Assembly: GCA_020026275.1 (NCBI GenBank) | Contig: JAHHQQ010000020.1 | Span: 1-31,992 of the forward strand | Direction: 5' to 3' | Source of the DNA: Bacteroidales bacterium | Lineage (GTDB): Bacteria > Bacteroidota > Bacteroidia > Bacteroidales > UBA932 | DNA: 31,992 nt | Notes under the pieces: generated by a model | The model's input: only the letters and a program-made list of their open reading frames with translations | What the model was told of the DNA's origin: nothing | Databases searched by the model: none | Shown here: positions 16,298 to 24,686 of the stretch, piece by piece | How positions within the stretch are numbered: the first letter of the stretch is position 1 | Layout of the letters: each line of letters starts with the position of its first letter | Made by a program: the position numbers and the translations under genes

Positions 16298-17512
16298 ATG
16301 ATAATTCTTGTCATTAATTGCGGCAGCTCATCTATCAAGTATCAGCTTCTTGATATGAAGAGCAATGATGTATATGACCTTTTGGCAAAGGGCATCGCTG
16401 AAAAGATTGGTCTGGAAACAGGATGTCTCCAGCATACTTCAACAGGCAAAGAAAAAGTTGTGAGGGACTTGCCTATTCCTGATCATAAGGTTGGTATGAA
16501 ACTGGTTCTGGATGCTCTTACAGACAAGGAGTACGGCGTATTGAAGTCTCTTGAGGATATTGAGGCGGTCGGCCACAGAATCGTCCATGGAGGAGAGTAT
16601 TTCTCAGACAGCGCGTTGGTGGATGAAGATGTATTGAAGAAGATTGAGATCTGCTGTGATTTTGCACCTCTCCACAATCCTGCCCATCTGCTTGGTATCA
16701 GAGCTGTTCAGAATGTGTTGCCAACTGTTCCGCAGGTGGTGACATTTGATACGGCTTATCATCAGACGATGCCGTCTTATGCCTATATGTATGCTCTTCC
16801 GTATAAATATTACGAGAAATATCGTGTCCGCAAATACGGTGCTCATGGGACGAGCCATCAGTTTGTGGCTCAGAAAGGTGCCAAGTTTGCCGGATTGGAT
16901 TTGTACAATTCCAAGATCATCACATGTCATCTAGGTAATGGCAGTTCCATCTCCGCTATTGTAAATGGACAGGTTGTAGATACTTCTATGGGCTTCACCC
17001 CATTGGAGGGTATGATTATGGGAACTCGATGTGGAAATATTGATGCGAACATCGTTCCTTATATTATGAAAAAGGAGAATCTGACTCCTGATGAGATGAC
17101 AGAGATATTGAACAAGAAGAGCGGATTCTTGGGACTTTCAGAGTACTCTTCTGATGCCAGAGATTTGGATGAGCGCGCCAACAACGGTGACAAGAAGTCT
17201 AAACTTGTGCTCAAGAAGTTGACCTTCGACATCATCAAGAACATTGGTTCTTTCGCCGCTGTAATGAACGGTGTGGATCTGATTGTCTTTACAGGTGGTA
17301 TTGGTGAGCACAACAGCCGTCTCAGGAGAAGAGTATGTGAGAACCTCCAGTATTTGGGTGTGAACTTTGACTACGAGGCGAATGTCGCATTCGGAGAGGA
17401 TGCCATGCTTTCAACTTCTGATTCCAAAGTCAAGGTCGCATTGATCACGACAGATGAGGAGATTGTAATTGCCCGTGATACTATGCGTATCGTATCAAGT
17501 TTGGATGACTAA
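16298..17512 (+). CDS. ackA: Acetate kinase
   Basis: The 404-residue length and all signature motifs fit acetate kinase: NCGSSSIKY (7-15), VGHRIVHGGE (91-100, Arg94), LHNPAH (His126), FDTAYHQTMP (Asp151), YGAHGTSH (His183), CHLGNGSS (210-217), MGTRCGNID (Arg244) and TTDEE near 384-388. It converts acetyl phosphate and ADP to acetate and ATP in the cytoplasm. The following phosphate acyltransferase lies 14 bases downstream, giving a complete acyl-CoA to acid substrate-level phosphorylation module. Codon choice is rich in GCT, GGT, CTT and CGT compared with addA/addB, which fits high expression. A strong promoter element lies upstream. Confidence 0.95.
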   Translation: MIILVINCGSSSIKYQLLDMKSNDVYDLLAKGIAEKIGLETGCLQHTSTGKEKVVRDLPIPDHKVGMKLVLDALTDKEYGVLKSLEDIEAVGHRIVHGGEYFSDSALVDEDVLKKIEICCDFAPLHNPAHLLGIRAVQNVLPTVPQVVTFDTAYHQTMPSYAYMYALPYKYYEKYRVRKYGAHGTSHQFVAQKGAKFAGLDLYNSKIITCHLGNGSSISAIVNGQVVDTSMGFTPLEGMIMGTRCGNIDANIVPYIMKKENLTPDEMTEILNKKSGFLGLSEYSSDARDLDERANNGDKKSKLVLKKLTFDIIKNIGSFAAVMNGVDLIVFTGGIGEHNSRLRRRVCENLQYLGVNFDYEANVAFGEDAMLSTSDSKVKVALITTDEEIVIARDTMRIVSSLDD

Positions 17513-17526
17513 TTTTTAATATAAAG

Positions 17527-18435
17527 ATGATTACTAAATTTTCAGATTTGTTCGCAGAACTCAAGGAGAAAGGAGTCTGCAAGAAAATGGTGGTTGCTTG
17601 GGGTATTGATGAACATACTATCGAAGCTTCTTCCAAAGCAGTTGACCTTGGATTTGTGAAGGTCACTCTTGTCGGTGATGAAGAGAAGATCAATGAGGTG
17701 TGCGCTGCACGTCAGATTGATGTCAATAAATTTGAGATTGTCAATGAGCCAGTTGAACTTAAGGCCGTTTCAAAGGCTGTTGAGCTGGTCAGAAATCACG
17801 AAGGCGACGTCTTGATGAAAGGTCTTTGCTCCACTGACAAATTCTTGCGCGCCATCCTTAACAAGGAGTGTGGCCTTCTTCCTCCAAAGGCGCTTTTGAG
17901 CCATGTGGGTATCATTGAAAATCCTAACTATCATAAATTGATTTTCTTGACAGATATGGCTGTGCTTCCTCAGCCGGATCTCAAGCAGAAGACCAAACTG
18001 GCTGGTTATGTAGTCAAGGTGGCCCAGTCTTTCGGTATCGATACTCCTAAGCTCGCTTTCATCGCCGCTTCAGAGCAGGTGCTCGCTTCCATGCCTAACT
18101 GTATGGAGGCTGCTGTACTTGCCAAGATGGCTGATAGAGGTCAGATGGGTAAATGCATTGCAGACGGTCCTTTGGCATTGGATGTTGCCATTGACGAGGA
18201 GTCTGTACGGATCAAGAAGCTCAAGAGCCCTGTTGCAGGAGATGCAGATTGTCTGGTTTTCCCAAATATCGAGTCTGCTAATGTATTCTGGAAGACCAAT
18301 TCCAAATTGGCAACCGGTGTAAGACAGGCAGGTATGCTCGTTGGCACGACCGCTCCATGCGTTCTTGCAAGCCGTGCTGATAGCGTGGATACCAAACTCA
18401 ACTCTATTGCAGAGGCTGTCATGTTTGTGAAATAG
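17527..18435 (+). CDS. ptb: Phosphate butyryltransferase-type phosphate acyltransferase
   Basis: The 302-residue protein belongs to the phosphate acetyl/butyryl transferase superfamily. Its short length and motifs such as GDVLMKGLCSTDKFLRAIL (about 94-112), LSHVGIIENPNYHKLIFLTDMAV (about 124-146) and DCLVFPNIESANVFWK (about 239-254) are more like Ptb than the longer Pta. It should exchange CoA for phosphate on an acyl-CoA, feeding acyl phosphate to the kinase just upstream. The substrate, acetyl-, propionyl- or butyryl-CoA, cannot be read from sequence. It shares the ackA promoter and high-expression-style codons and ends at a strong bidirectional hairpin. Confidence 0.83.
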   Translation: MITKFSDLFAELKEKGVCKKMVVAWGIDEHTIEASSKAVDLGFVKVTLVGDEEKINEVCAARQIDVNKFEIVNEPVELKAVSKAVELVRNHEGDVLMKGLCSTDKFLRAILNKECGLLPPKALLSHVGIIENPNYHKLIFLTDMAVLPQPDLKQKTKLAGYVVKVAQSFGIDTPKLAFIAASEQVLASMPNCMEAAVLAKMADRGQMGKCIADGPLALDVAIDEESVRIKKLKSPVAGDADCLVFPNIESANVFWKTNSKLATGVRQAGMLVGTTAPCVLASRADSVDTKLNSIAEAVMFVK

Positions 18436-18459
18436 TTTCCACAGAACAAGAGAAAACAG

Positions 18460-18498
18460 GAATCCCGGAAACCAAGCGGTTTCCGGGATTCTTCATTT
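18460..18498 (+). terminator. Bidirectional terminator between ptb and the serine hydrolase
   Basis: GAATCCCGGAAACC (18460-18473) and GGTTTCCGGGATTC (18478-18491) form a perfect 14-bp stem with an AAGC loop. T-rich sequence follows on the plus strand (TTCATTTTGG) and on the minus strand (CTGTTTTCTCTTG), so it can end both converging transcripts. Confidence 0.85.
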
Positions 18499-18516
18499 TG
18501 GTTTCATGGTTCTCAT

Positions 18517-19812
18517 TTATCTTTTCCAGAACAGGTTTCGCGGCGGAAGTTTTTCTGAATATTGTGAGCGCAGCTTGCTGAACAGATTGGAAGTATAGCG
18601 GGTAAATCCAGGGCCTTTCCAGGTACTGTTGTTGCTGACAAAGATCCAGCATTCTCCGTCAGGGAAATATTTGATGAGGGCGGTGGTGCCGGAAAGGGTT
18701 CCTGTTCTGGTCCAGCCCACTTTCGGATTGGTGTCATTCCATCCAAGAGAGTAGGTGGACCGGTCATAATAGGCGGTCATGAGTTTGACGCTTTCTTTGG
18801 AGATGATATCTGGGATAGTAGGGTTCCCGTCAATGGATGCGATAAATCTGGCCAATTCTGGTGTTGAGCAGACCCACGCCCCAGCGCCTTGCAGACCTTC
18901 AATGTTGTTGCCTCCGTAGCATCGTATAACCATTTTTCCGCTATTGTTGTATTCTTCGACCATAGGTTCGTTGCTTGGAACATAGTATCTGACCTCATTC
19001 CTGTATTTTTGGGAATAGTAGTTTTTGGCAATGTGCATGTCAAAGCAGCCTGCCGGTCTCAGCACGTTTTCCTGGATAAATTTTTCATAAGGTTGTCCGC
19101 TGGCGGATTCGATGACCATGCTCAGCAGCAGATAGCCGAAATTGGAATAATATCGGGAACTGCCCGGTATGAATCGGAGTCTTCTTTTCAGGACAATCTT
19201 GACGAGTTCTTCGGTATCAGGTGCTTTTTCCAACTGGTATGAATTCATGATGGAACGGGTATTGAACATCGGATCGAATCCTCTAAATCCTCCTTCATGA
19301 CGTAGGAGTTGCTCGACTGTGATTTTGTAATAGTTTTTGTCTCTGATGGAGGCAAGATAGGAGGAGTCTTTTAGAATGGCATGCGGACCGAAAACAGTGT
19401 CTTTCAGAGAGAGTTTCCCTTGTTCCTGCAGGACCATGATGCCTGCCGCTGTTATCAGCTTGGACACGGAGGCGACTCTCATGATATGGGAAGCATCCAT
19501 TCTTGCCCCTTTCTCTTCATCTGCCCAGCCATAACCTTTGCTGAAGAGCAAAGAATCATTTCGCATGATGCTCAGGGACGCTCCTCGGAGTTGCCATTGT
19601 CTCATGTATCGTTCAATCTGGCTGTTCATCCCGTCCAAAGAGCAGGTGTCTGACAATTCGTTGTGGATGATTTTGTTCAGCTCGATATCTTTCTTGACAG
19701 TATCTGCGATAGTGACAGGTTGGAGGACAACCAGCCTGCAGGTGACCCCCCATATGATGCCTCCGAGTGCGGCCAGAATCAGCAGGAGGCCAAGTAGTCT
19801 TCTGCTATTCAT
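18517..19812 (-). CDS. Serine hydrolase, beta-lactamase/class C family, membrane-anchored
   Basis: With the ATG at 19812 the protein has 431 residues; the frame is open to a TTG at 19836. An N-terminal membrane helix (about 6-23) is followed by the class C beta-lactamase/D-Ala-D-Ala carboxypeptidase-like fold. The catalytic SVSK tetrad gives Ser115 and Lys118, the YSN motif gives Tyr222 and Asn224, and a TGTLSGTTA segment late in the chain stands in for the KTG motif. It probably faces the periplasm as a hydrolase or esterase of unknown substrate; true beta-lactamase activity is not implied. Its ATG overlaps the stop of the cytidylate-kinase-like gene by eight bases (ATGAATAG), indicating coupling. 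Confidence 0.85.
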   Translation of the reverse strand: MNSRRLLGLLLILAALGGIIWGVTCRLVVLQPVTIADTVKKDIELNKIIHNELSDTCSLDGMNSQIERYMRQWQLRGASLSIMRNDSLLFSKGYGWADEEKGARMDASHIMRVASVSKLITAAGIMVLQEQGKLSLKDTVFGPHAILKDSSYLASIRDKNYYKITVEQLLRHEGGFRGFDPMFNTRSIMNSYQLEKAPDTEELVKIVLKRRLRFIPGSSRYYSNFGYLLLSMVIESASGQPYEKFIQENVLRPAGCFDMHIAKNYYSQKYRNEVRYYVPSNEPMVEEYNNSGKMVIRCYGGNNIEGLQGAGAWVCSTPELARFIASIDGNPTIPDIISKESVKLMTAYYDRSTYSLGWNDTNPKVGWTRTGTLSGTTALIKYFPDGECWIFVSNNSTWKGPGFTRYTSNLFSKLRSQYSEKLPPRNLFWKR

Positions 19813-20419
19813 TGATTTTGTGTTTGATGAATCCAATAATCATGTCAGAGGTTCCTTCGATTCCCAGAATGGAAGAGTCGATGCACAAGTCATAATTGGA
19901 AGCCATTCCCCAATTCCCCATTGTATAATAATTGTAGTAGGTCTCTCGTTTCCTGTCTTTTTTGTTGATGATGTTTTCTGCTTCCTTTTCTGATACATCC
20001 AATTTTTCTGCAATCCTTTTGACTCGGACTTCGTCCGGAGCAGAGATAAAGATGCTGACTAGTTCCGGTTGGTCCCGGAGGATATAATCAGAACATCTGC
20101 CGACGAAGATGGCAGATGTTTCGTCAGCTATTTTTTTGATGACTTGGCTTTGTATGTTGAAGAGCAGATTGTCGGTCAAATTGCAATCAGAAGAGAAATA
20201 TCTTCCAGAAGAGAAGAAACTGTCCAGGTTGAACATATTCCGATTCTCGTCATTCTTCATGAAAAGGCTTTCGCTGAGTCCGCTTTGCTCGGCAGCTTGA
20301 CTGATAAGCTCGTTATCATATACTCTGACACCTAATTTTTTGCCGATTTCTTGGGCGACAAGATGTCCGCCACTGCCATATTGTCTGCCAATGCTGATGA
20401 TTATTTTTTTCTTTTCCAT
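19805..20419 (-). CDS. Cytidylate kinase-like family protein
   Basis: The 204-residue protein has a P-loop ISIGRQYGSGGHLVAQEIGKKLG (about 8-30), the IFVGRCSDYIL segment (about 104-114) and a lid-like basic region NKKDRKRETYY (about 151-161). This is the cytidylate kinase-like family seen in Bacteroidota and Firmicutes, separate from the essential Cmk. The phosphate acceptor is not known; a nucleotide or small-molecule kinase is the likely role. It begins 20 bases after the MATE gene and overlaps the serine hydrolase start, so it sits in the middle of a leftward operon. Confidence 0.85.
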   Translation of the reverse strand: MEKKKIIISIGRQYGSGGHLVAQEIGKKLGVRVYDNELISQAAEQSGLSESLFMKNDENRNMFNLDSFFSSGRYFSSDCNLTDNLLFNIQSQVIKKIADETSAIFVGRCSDYILRDQPELVSIFISAPDEVRVKRIAEKLDVSEKEAENIINKKDRKRETYYNYYTMGNWGMASNYDLCIDSSILGIEGTSDMIIGFIKHKINE

Positions 20420-20439
20420 ATTTCGTCAGTCTTTCAAGT

Positions 20440-21837
20440 TCAAATCTGTCCTCCAAGAAAAGAGGGGTCTTCGCCGTCTTTCAGACGTGACAATTTCCTG
20501 AATAGGGAAATCATCATTGCTATGGTCAATAGGGCAGCCATCAGGTCCGAAACCGGAAAACTGTACCAGATGCCATCCACGTCATAGATGAGCGGTAGGA
20601 TGTATAGTAGCGGTACCAGAAAAAGTAATTGTCTGGAAACAGAGAGGACAATGGATTTTCTGACCATGCCGATACATTGGAAGAACGTGGTGGTAACCAT
20701 TTGGAATCCCACAATAATGAAACAGATGTTGGTTATAAACAATCCGTGTGCTGATAGTTCCAGCAGTTCGGGATCATTGGTGAAGATGCTGGCAGTTTGT
20801 CTGGGAAGGAAGGTGCAGAAAAAGAAACAGAGCACGGAAACGACAGTTGCCCACAGTGCTGTGTATTTGTACACTTCTTTCATTCTTCCATATTGTCTGG
20901 ATCCGAAATTATAGCCGGCGATAGGTTGCATGCCTTGGATGAATCCAGTGATGACCATGGTGAACAGAAAACTGATTTTGTTCACGATACCGAAGGCTCC
21001 GATATTCAGATCTCCACCATATTTCCTTAATTGCTGGTTGATGAAGAGGGAGACAATGCAGGATGCGGAATTCATCAAGAACGGGCCCATGCCGATGGAC
21101 AGGATGTCTTTGGCAATTCTGGACTTGATTCTGAAGATTTTCTTGGAAAGTTTCAAGACACTTTCCGGTTTGAAGGTATAATAGATGGAGTAGGCGAGGG
21201 CAATGACTTGAGAAATGAGTGTTGCGATGGCCGCTCCTTTCACGCCCAGGTCCAAGGTGAAGATGAACAGCGGATCTAATGCTGAATTGCAAAGGACAGT
21301 GAAGATAGTCAATTTCATCGCCAATTTCGGATTGCCCGCCGCCCTGATACAGTTGTTGAAGCCAAAATAATGATTTGTAATGAACATACCGATCAGGGTG
21401 ATGACCATATATTCCTTGGCGTAAGGCATAGTTGCCGGGCTGGCTCCGAAAAAGTAGAGAATCGGTTCCAGAAATAGGAGCGAAATAATTGTGAAGGCGA
21501 TGCTGCAGATGGAACTCATGCTGATTTGATTGCCAAAAACCTTTCTTGCCATTTCTTGATTCCCTTGTCCTAACAGGATGGAAATCATGGTAGATGTGCC
21601 GATGCCAATCAGCGTACCCAATGCAGTTGCCAGGTTCATGAATGGAAAGGTGACTGCAAGTCCTGATATGGCAAGAGAACCTACATCTTTGATATGGCCG
21701 ATGAAGATGCTGTCGACCATATTATACAAAGAAACAGCTGTCATGGCAATGATGCCAGGGACAGCATATTCTTTTAGCAAAGTGCTTATTTTCTTTGTGC
21801 CAAGTTCAGTTGGAATTGTTTTCTCAGCTGCCGACAT
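20440..21837 (-). CDS. MATE family efflux transporter
   Basis: The 465-residue hydrophobic protein shows two related halves of about six helices each. The first half has VPGIIAMTAVSLYNMVDSIFIGH (about 26-48), ISGLAVTFPFMNL and GIGTSTMISILLGQG; the second has the matching IGMGPFLMNSASCIVSLFINQQL and FIQGMQPIAGYNFGSRQYGRMKE, which are typical MATE signatures. It is expected to export cationic or amphipathic compounds using an Na+ or H+ gradient. It lies 17 bases after the FKBP lipoprotein gene and 20 bases before the kinase gene. Confidence 0.92.
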   Translation of the reverse strand: MSAAEKTIPTELGTKKISTLLKEYAVPGIIAMTAVSLYNMVDSIFIGHIKDVGSLAISGLAVTFPFMNLATALGTLIGIGTSTMISILLGQGNQEMARKVFGNQISMSSICSIAFTIISLLFLEPILYFFGASPATMPYAKEYMVITLIGMFITNHYFGFNNCIRAAGNPKLAMKLTIFTVLCNSALDPLFIFTLDLGVKGAAIATLISQVIALAYSIYYTFKPESVLKLSKKIFRIKSRIAKDILSIGMGPFLMNSASCIVSLFINQQLRKYGGDLNIGAFGIVNKISFLFTMVITGFIQGMQPIAGYNFGSRQYGRMKEVYKYTALWATVVSVLCFFFCTFLPRQTASIFTNDPELLELSAHGLFITNICFIIVGFQMVTTTFFQCIGMVRKSIVLSVSRQLLFLVPLLYILPLIYDVDGIWYSFPVSDLMAALLTIAMMISLFRKLSRLKDGEDPSFLGGQI

Positions 21838-21854
21838 TATCTTTTATGAATTAC

Positions 21855-22877
21855 TTATTTTTTCTCTGGATTCTGTACAATTTCAATATCAAATCTTAAT
21901 GGACAGCAAGAAGGGATAGCCTGTCCGCTTCCTGCGACAGAGTAGCCGAATCGAGAAATGAATACTCCGATACCTTGCTCCATCGGGTGCATCTGCCAGA
22001 GCGTCTTTTGGAAACCTTGGATGAGGCCGGAGGATTTTCCGTCAGTCACCATCTTCAAATCTGTTTCATTCTCACCCCAAGAAATTTGGGCGGGAACATA
22101 TTTCCTGGCAGGATTGTAAATCTCGTATACTTTGGCGGTATCTGCGATATTGGTGTCGAATACAGTACCATCTAATCTTCTGCCGATATAGTTGATGAAG
22201 ATATTCGTATCTTTCTTGAAGGTACTGTCAATCACCGGTTTTTTTGTCTGTTTGTAGTAGAAACCGAAAGAGGTGGTGTCTATGCCACCCAAGTGTTTTT
22301 CAGAATATCTTTTCAGAGAATCGGTCTCCCATTTTTCCAGATCTTCGATGATGTTTTTCAGCGTGATGCTATAGATGGCGTGAGGTTGTTTGCTGTTGTG
22401 CTTGAAATATTCTTCGGCACTATTGTATCTTTTGTTGACATTGAGCCATGAAGGGATGACCGCTTTGCGGGTGCCGCCAATCTTCATTCCGTCCAGAATA
22501 TCTTCGACTCCTGCCACAACGGAACCTTCCCCGATGACCCAGATACGCTCGCCATAATAATCAGAATAATTGTAGGAACCCAGTTGTTGGGACAGTTCCT
22601 TGCTGGTTGTGCTGACTATATTGCCATTGAGGTCCGTTACAGTATATTCAACGGAAATGATGGCATCGTTTTTATATTCTTTTCCTGTACCGGGTTGGTC
22701 TTCAATGATATATATTCCTTTTCCGGAAGGCTGCACTCCGGGATGATTGAATTGAATCCAGCCATCTAGCCAGATTTTGTTGTCTTCGTTCAAGGTAGAT
22801 TCCTGATTTTTTGCGCAACTTCCCCAAAAGCCTGCGCCGAGAAGGAAAATCAGTACAAATTGTGTATATTTTTTCAT
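21855..22877 (-). CDS. FKBP-type peptidyl-prolyl isomerase lipoprotein with two FKBP-like domains
   Basis: The ATG at 22877 gives a lipoprotein signal with Cys21 (WGSC); an in-frame TTG lies six codons upstream. The 340-residue mature protein has two FKBP-like units. The first (about 55-185) has EYTVTDLNGNIVSTT, then WVIGEGSVVAGVEDILDGMKIGGTRKAVIPS. The second (about 210-335) has INYIGRRLDGTVFDTN, then GLIQGFQKTLWQMHPMEQGIGVFISRFGYSVAGSGQAIPSCCPLRFDIEI. It should help fold periplasmic or outer-membrane proteins. The first unit may be degenerate as a catalyst. It probably heads the MATE/kinase/hydrolase operon. Confidence 0.85.
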   Translation of the reverse strand: MKKYTQFVLIFLLGAGFWGSCAKNQESTLNEDNKIWLDGWIQFNHPGVQPSGKGIYIIEDQPGTGKEYKNDAIISVEYTVTDLNGNIVSTTSKELSQQLGSYNYSDYYGERIWVIGEGSVVAGVEDILDGMKIGGTRKAVIPSWLNVNKRYNSAEEYFKHNSKQPHAIYSITLKNIIEDLEKWETDSLKRYSEKHLGGIDTTSFGFYYKQTKKPVIDSTFKKDTNIFINYIGRRLDGTVFDTNIADTAKVYEIYNPARKYVPAQISWGENETDLKMVTDGKSSGLIQGFQKTLWQMHPMEQGIGVFISRFGYSVAGSGQAIPSCCPLRFDIEIVQNPEKK

Positions 22878-22951
22878 GCTAATTAAAATATTCAAATGTT
22901 ACAAATTGTAAATATAGTGATAATCAGAGTTCCTGTCGTCAGAAATCGTCG

Positions 22952-23506
22952 TCAATTCTCTACTTTTTCTATCCAAATGTGATAAATCATGCCGGAATTG
23001 ATGGGAACACCTGGCAATTTCATTTCGCCGAATGCATATCGGGTGGTGAAAAGAATAAAGCATTCTTCTCCTGCCTTTGCTCCGCACATGCCATCTCTTA
23101 GTCCCTGAAGAGGTTTGTCTTTCTTCAGGTTGAGGCGGATTGGCCTGAAGGCGTCTTCATGGTCTGTTTTCCAGCCATATTCTTGGGCAAGTGCCTCATG
23201 GTTGGTGGAAAACAGAGTCTCTTTTGTGGTGCCTTGCCTGGAGAGGACATAGCCTGCATAATAGAATTCGACGGTTCCGTTCTTGTTCAGTTCTTCACCA
23301 TTTCCTTCTTTGACAATCAGGCGTTCGGCCCCCCCATTGGAGACGGTCTTGAATTCCGGATGCTCCTTGAGTGCGGCGGCCAGAAAGTTCTCAATCAGTT
23401 GCTCCTGTCCTGCATAAAGCTGCTGGCTGGCTTCGTCTGTGCAGCCGGCAAGCAGTCCTGATAAGGCAAGGACAAGGACGATTCCTATCTGTCTGATCTG
23501 TTTCAT
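22952..23506 (-). CDS. FKBP-type peptidyl-prolyl isomerase lipoprotein
   Basis: The 184-residue protein has a lipoprotein signal with lipobox LAGC (Cys22). The C-terminal region (about 70-184) has FKBP features: GTVEFYYAGYVL (about 77-88), PLQGLRDGMCGAKAGEECFILFTTRYAFGE (about 132-161) and a final MIYHIWIEKVEN strand. It is expected to act as a proline isomerase or chaperone at the cell envelope. Its ATG directly abuts the stop of the DHH phosphoesterase gene (23507), so translation is coupled. A 74-base gap separates it from the next FKBP gene. Confidence 0.88.
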   Translation of the reverse strand: MKQIRQIGIVLVLALSGLLAGCTDEASQQLYAGQEQLIENFLAAALKEHPEFKTVSNGGAERLIVKEGNGEELNKNGTVEFYYAGYVLSRQGTTKETLFSTNHEALAQEYGWKTDHEDAFRPIRLNLKKDKPLQGLRDGMCGAKAGEECFILFTTRYAFGEMKLPGVPINSGMIYHIWIEKVEN

Positions 23507-24577
23507 CTACTGCAATTCTTTTTGTGTCGGTTCCTTCTGGAAAAAACGGACAATGGCATTTTCAATGTATATGGGTGCCTCTGAAGGTCCTTCAATATCC
23601 TTGCCGAAAACCAGTTTGCCGCCAGCGGCACATTCATGGCCTCCTCCATTGAAAAAAAGAGTGGCCATTTGATTGGCGGACGTCCCTTTCTTGGACCGGA
23701 TGGAAACACGGTAGTGACCATCATCCTCTTTGAGGAAGATGCTAATTTTCACTTGGCTGATGGAAAGGGGAATATTGACAAATCCTTCCGTATCTCCAAT
23801 TCCCATGTGATAGAGGTTCTGAGTTTTCTTGTCCAAAATGGCATAGGCGGCTCCTTGGGCAGTTAAGATCATCAAATCTTTGAGGAATGTACCCATCAGC
23901 CGGATGCGATACTCGCTGTACTGATTGTAGAGGTTGGACAAGATAGCATCCCGGTCCACTCCTGCTTCCAATAGTCTGGAAGCCATTTCCAAGGTAGATG
24001 GAAAGGTCGAGTTGGCAAAATTGTTGGTGTCCGTTGTCATGCCGGTCATCAGGGCTCTGGAAGTTTCTGAAGGAAGTCTTTTCGCCTCTCCAGATACTTC
24101 TTTCAACTCCATCAGAATATAGAAGACATATTCGCAGGCGGAAGATGTCTCTGTTTCGGAGAAAATCAAGTCAAATTGGGATTCCTCGGGATTCAGGTGA
24201 TGGTCGATAAGAATCTTCTTTGCAGCTGAATTGCTTAGAATTTCCTCCAGTCCGGCTGTCCGCCGGAAACTGTTGGCATCCAGAAGAATGACCACATCAG
24301 AAGACTGGATTCTTTCCTGGGCCTTCTCTGGTGCGTCACAGAAGTTTATCACTCTGTTTCGGACTGCCTTGTTGATGATGAATTGGAGATTTTCACCAAT
24401 TTTGTCAGAATAGACGACCATCGCATCTTTTCTATTCATAATCAAATAGTTCAACAGTCCGACAGTACTCCCGACCGCATCTCCGTCCGGGTGGGTGTGG
24501 GTGACTAAAGTCAACCGCTCGCCGGAGTCTAAAATTTTCTCCAGCAAATCCAATTTTCTGCAATCTAATTTTTTCAT
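23507..24577 (-). CDS. nrnA: DHH/DHHA1 phosphoesterase (NrnA-like oligoribonuclease/pAp phosphatase)
   Basis: The start at 24577 is the first ATG; an in-frame TTG lies seven codons upstream, at the putative -7 box. The 356-residue protein has the DHH metal site: THTHPDGDAVGS (His27, His29, Asp31, Asp33), LLDAN (Asp100), the IDHH triad (124-127) and TTDTNNF (Asp183). The C-terminal DHHA1 part carries FNGGGHECAAGG (309-320). NrnA degrades short RNA/DNA oligomers and dephosphorylates pAp; cyclic dinucleotide breakdown is another option in this superfamily. Family assignment is firm, substrate is not. Confidence 0.88.
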   Translation of the reverse strand: MKKLDCRKLDLLEKILDSGERLTLVTHTHPDGDAVGSTVGLLNYLIMNRKDAMVVYSDKIGENLQFIINKAVRNRVINFCDAPEKAQERIQSSDVVILLDANSFRRTAGLEEILSNSAAKKILIDHHLNPEESQFDLIFSETETSSACEYVFYILMELKEVSGEAKRLPSETSRALMTGMTTDTNNFANSTFPSTLEMASRLLEAGVDRDAILSNLYNQYSEYRIRLMGTFLKDLMILTAQGAAYAILDKKTQNLYHMGIGDTEGFVNIPLSISQVKISIFLKEDDGHYRVSIRSKKGTSANQMATLFFNGGGHECAAGGKLVFGKDIEGPSEAPIYIENAIVRFFQKEPTQKELQ

Positions 24578-24595
24578 GTTTCCAAACAATGATTG

Positions 24596-24603
24596 CAAAT
24601 TTA
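24596..24603 (-). promoter_or_regulatory. -7 box of the nrnA-like gene
   Basis: Minus-strand TAAATTTG matches TAnnTTTG and lies 18 bases upstream of the chosen ATG. It overlaps the alternative TTG start, which argues for the ATG. No good -33 box is seen. Confidence 0.5.
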
Positions 24604-24620
24604 CGAATAATATTAAAATT

Positions 24621-24652
24621 ATTGCATTTAAAAAATCAATTTAGTAACTTTG
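24621..24652 (+). promoter_or_regulatory. Promoter of the membrane-anchored unknown gene
   Basis: ATTG (24621-24624) and TAACTTTG (24645-24652) are 20 bases apart. The layout and the TAACTTTGTA core are identical to those of the ackA promoter. A transcript would start about 25-30 bases before the ATG at 24687. Confidence 0.7.
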
Positions 24653-24686
24653 TACGACAAAGGTTGATTATAAAAACACTATCATA

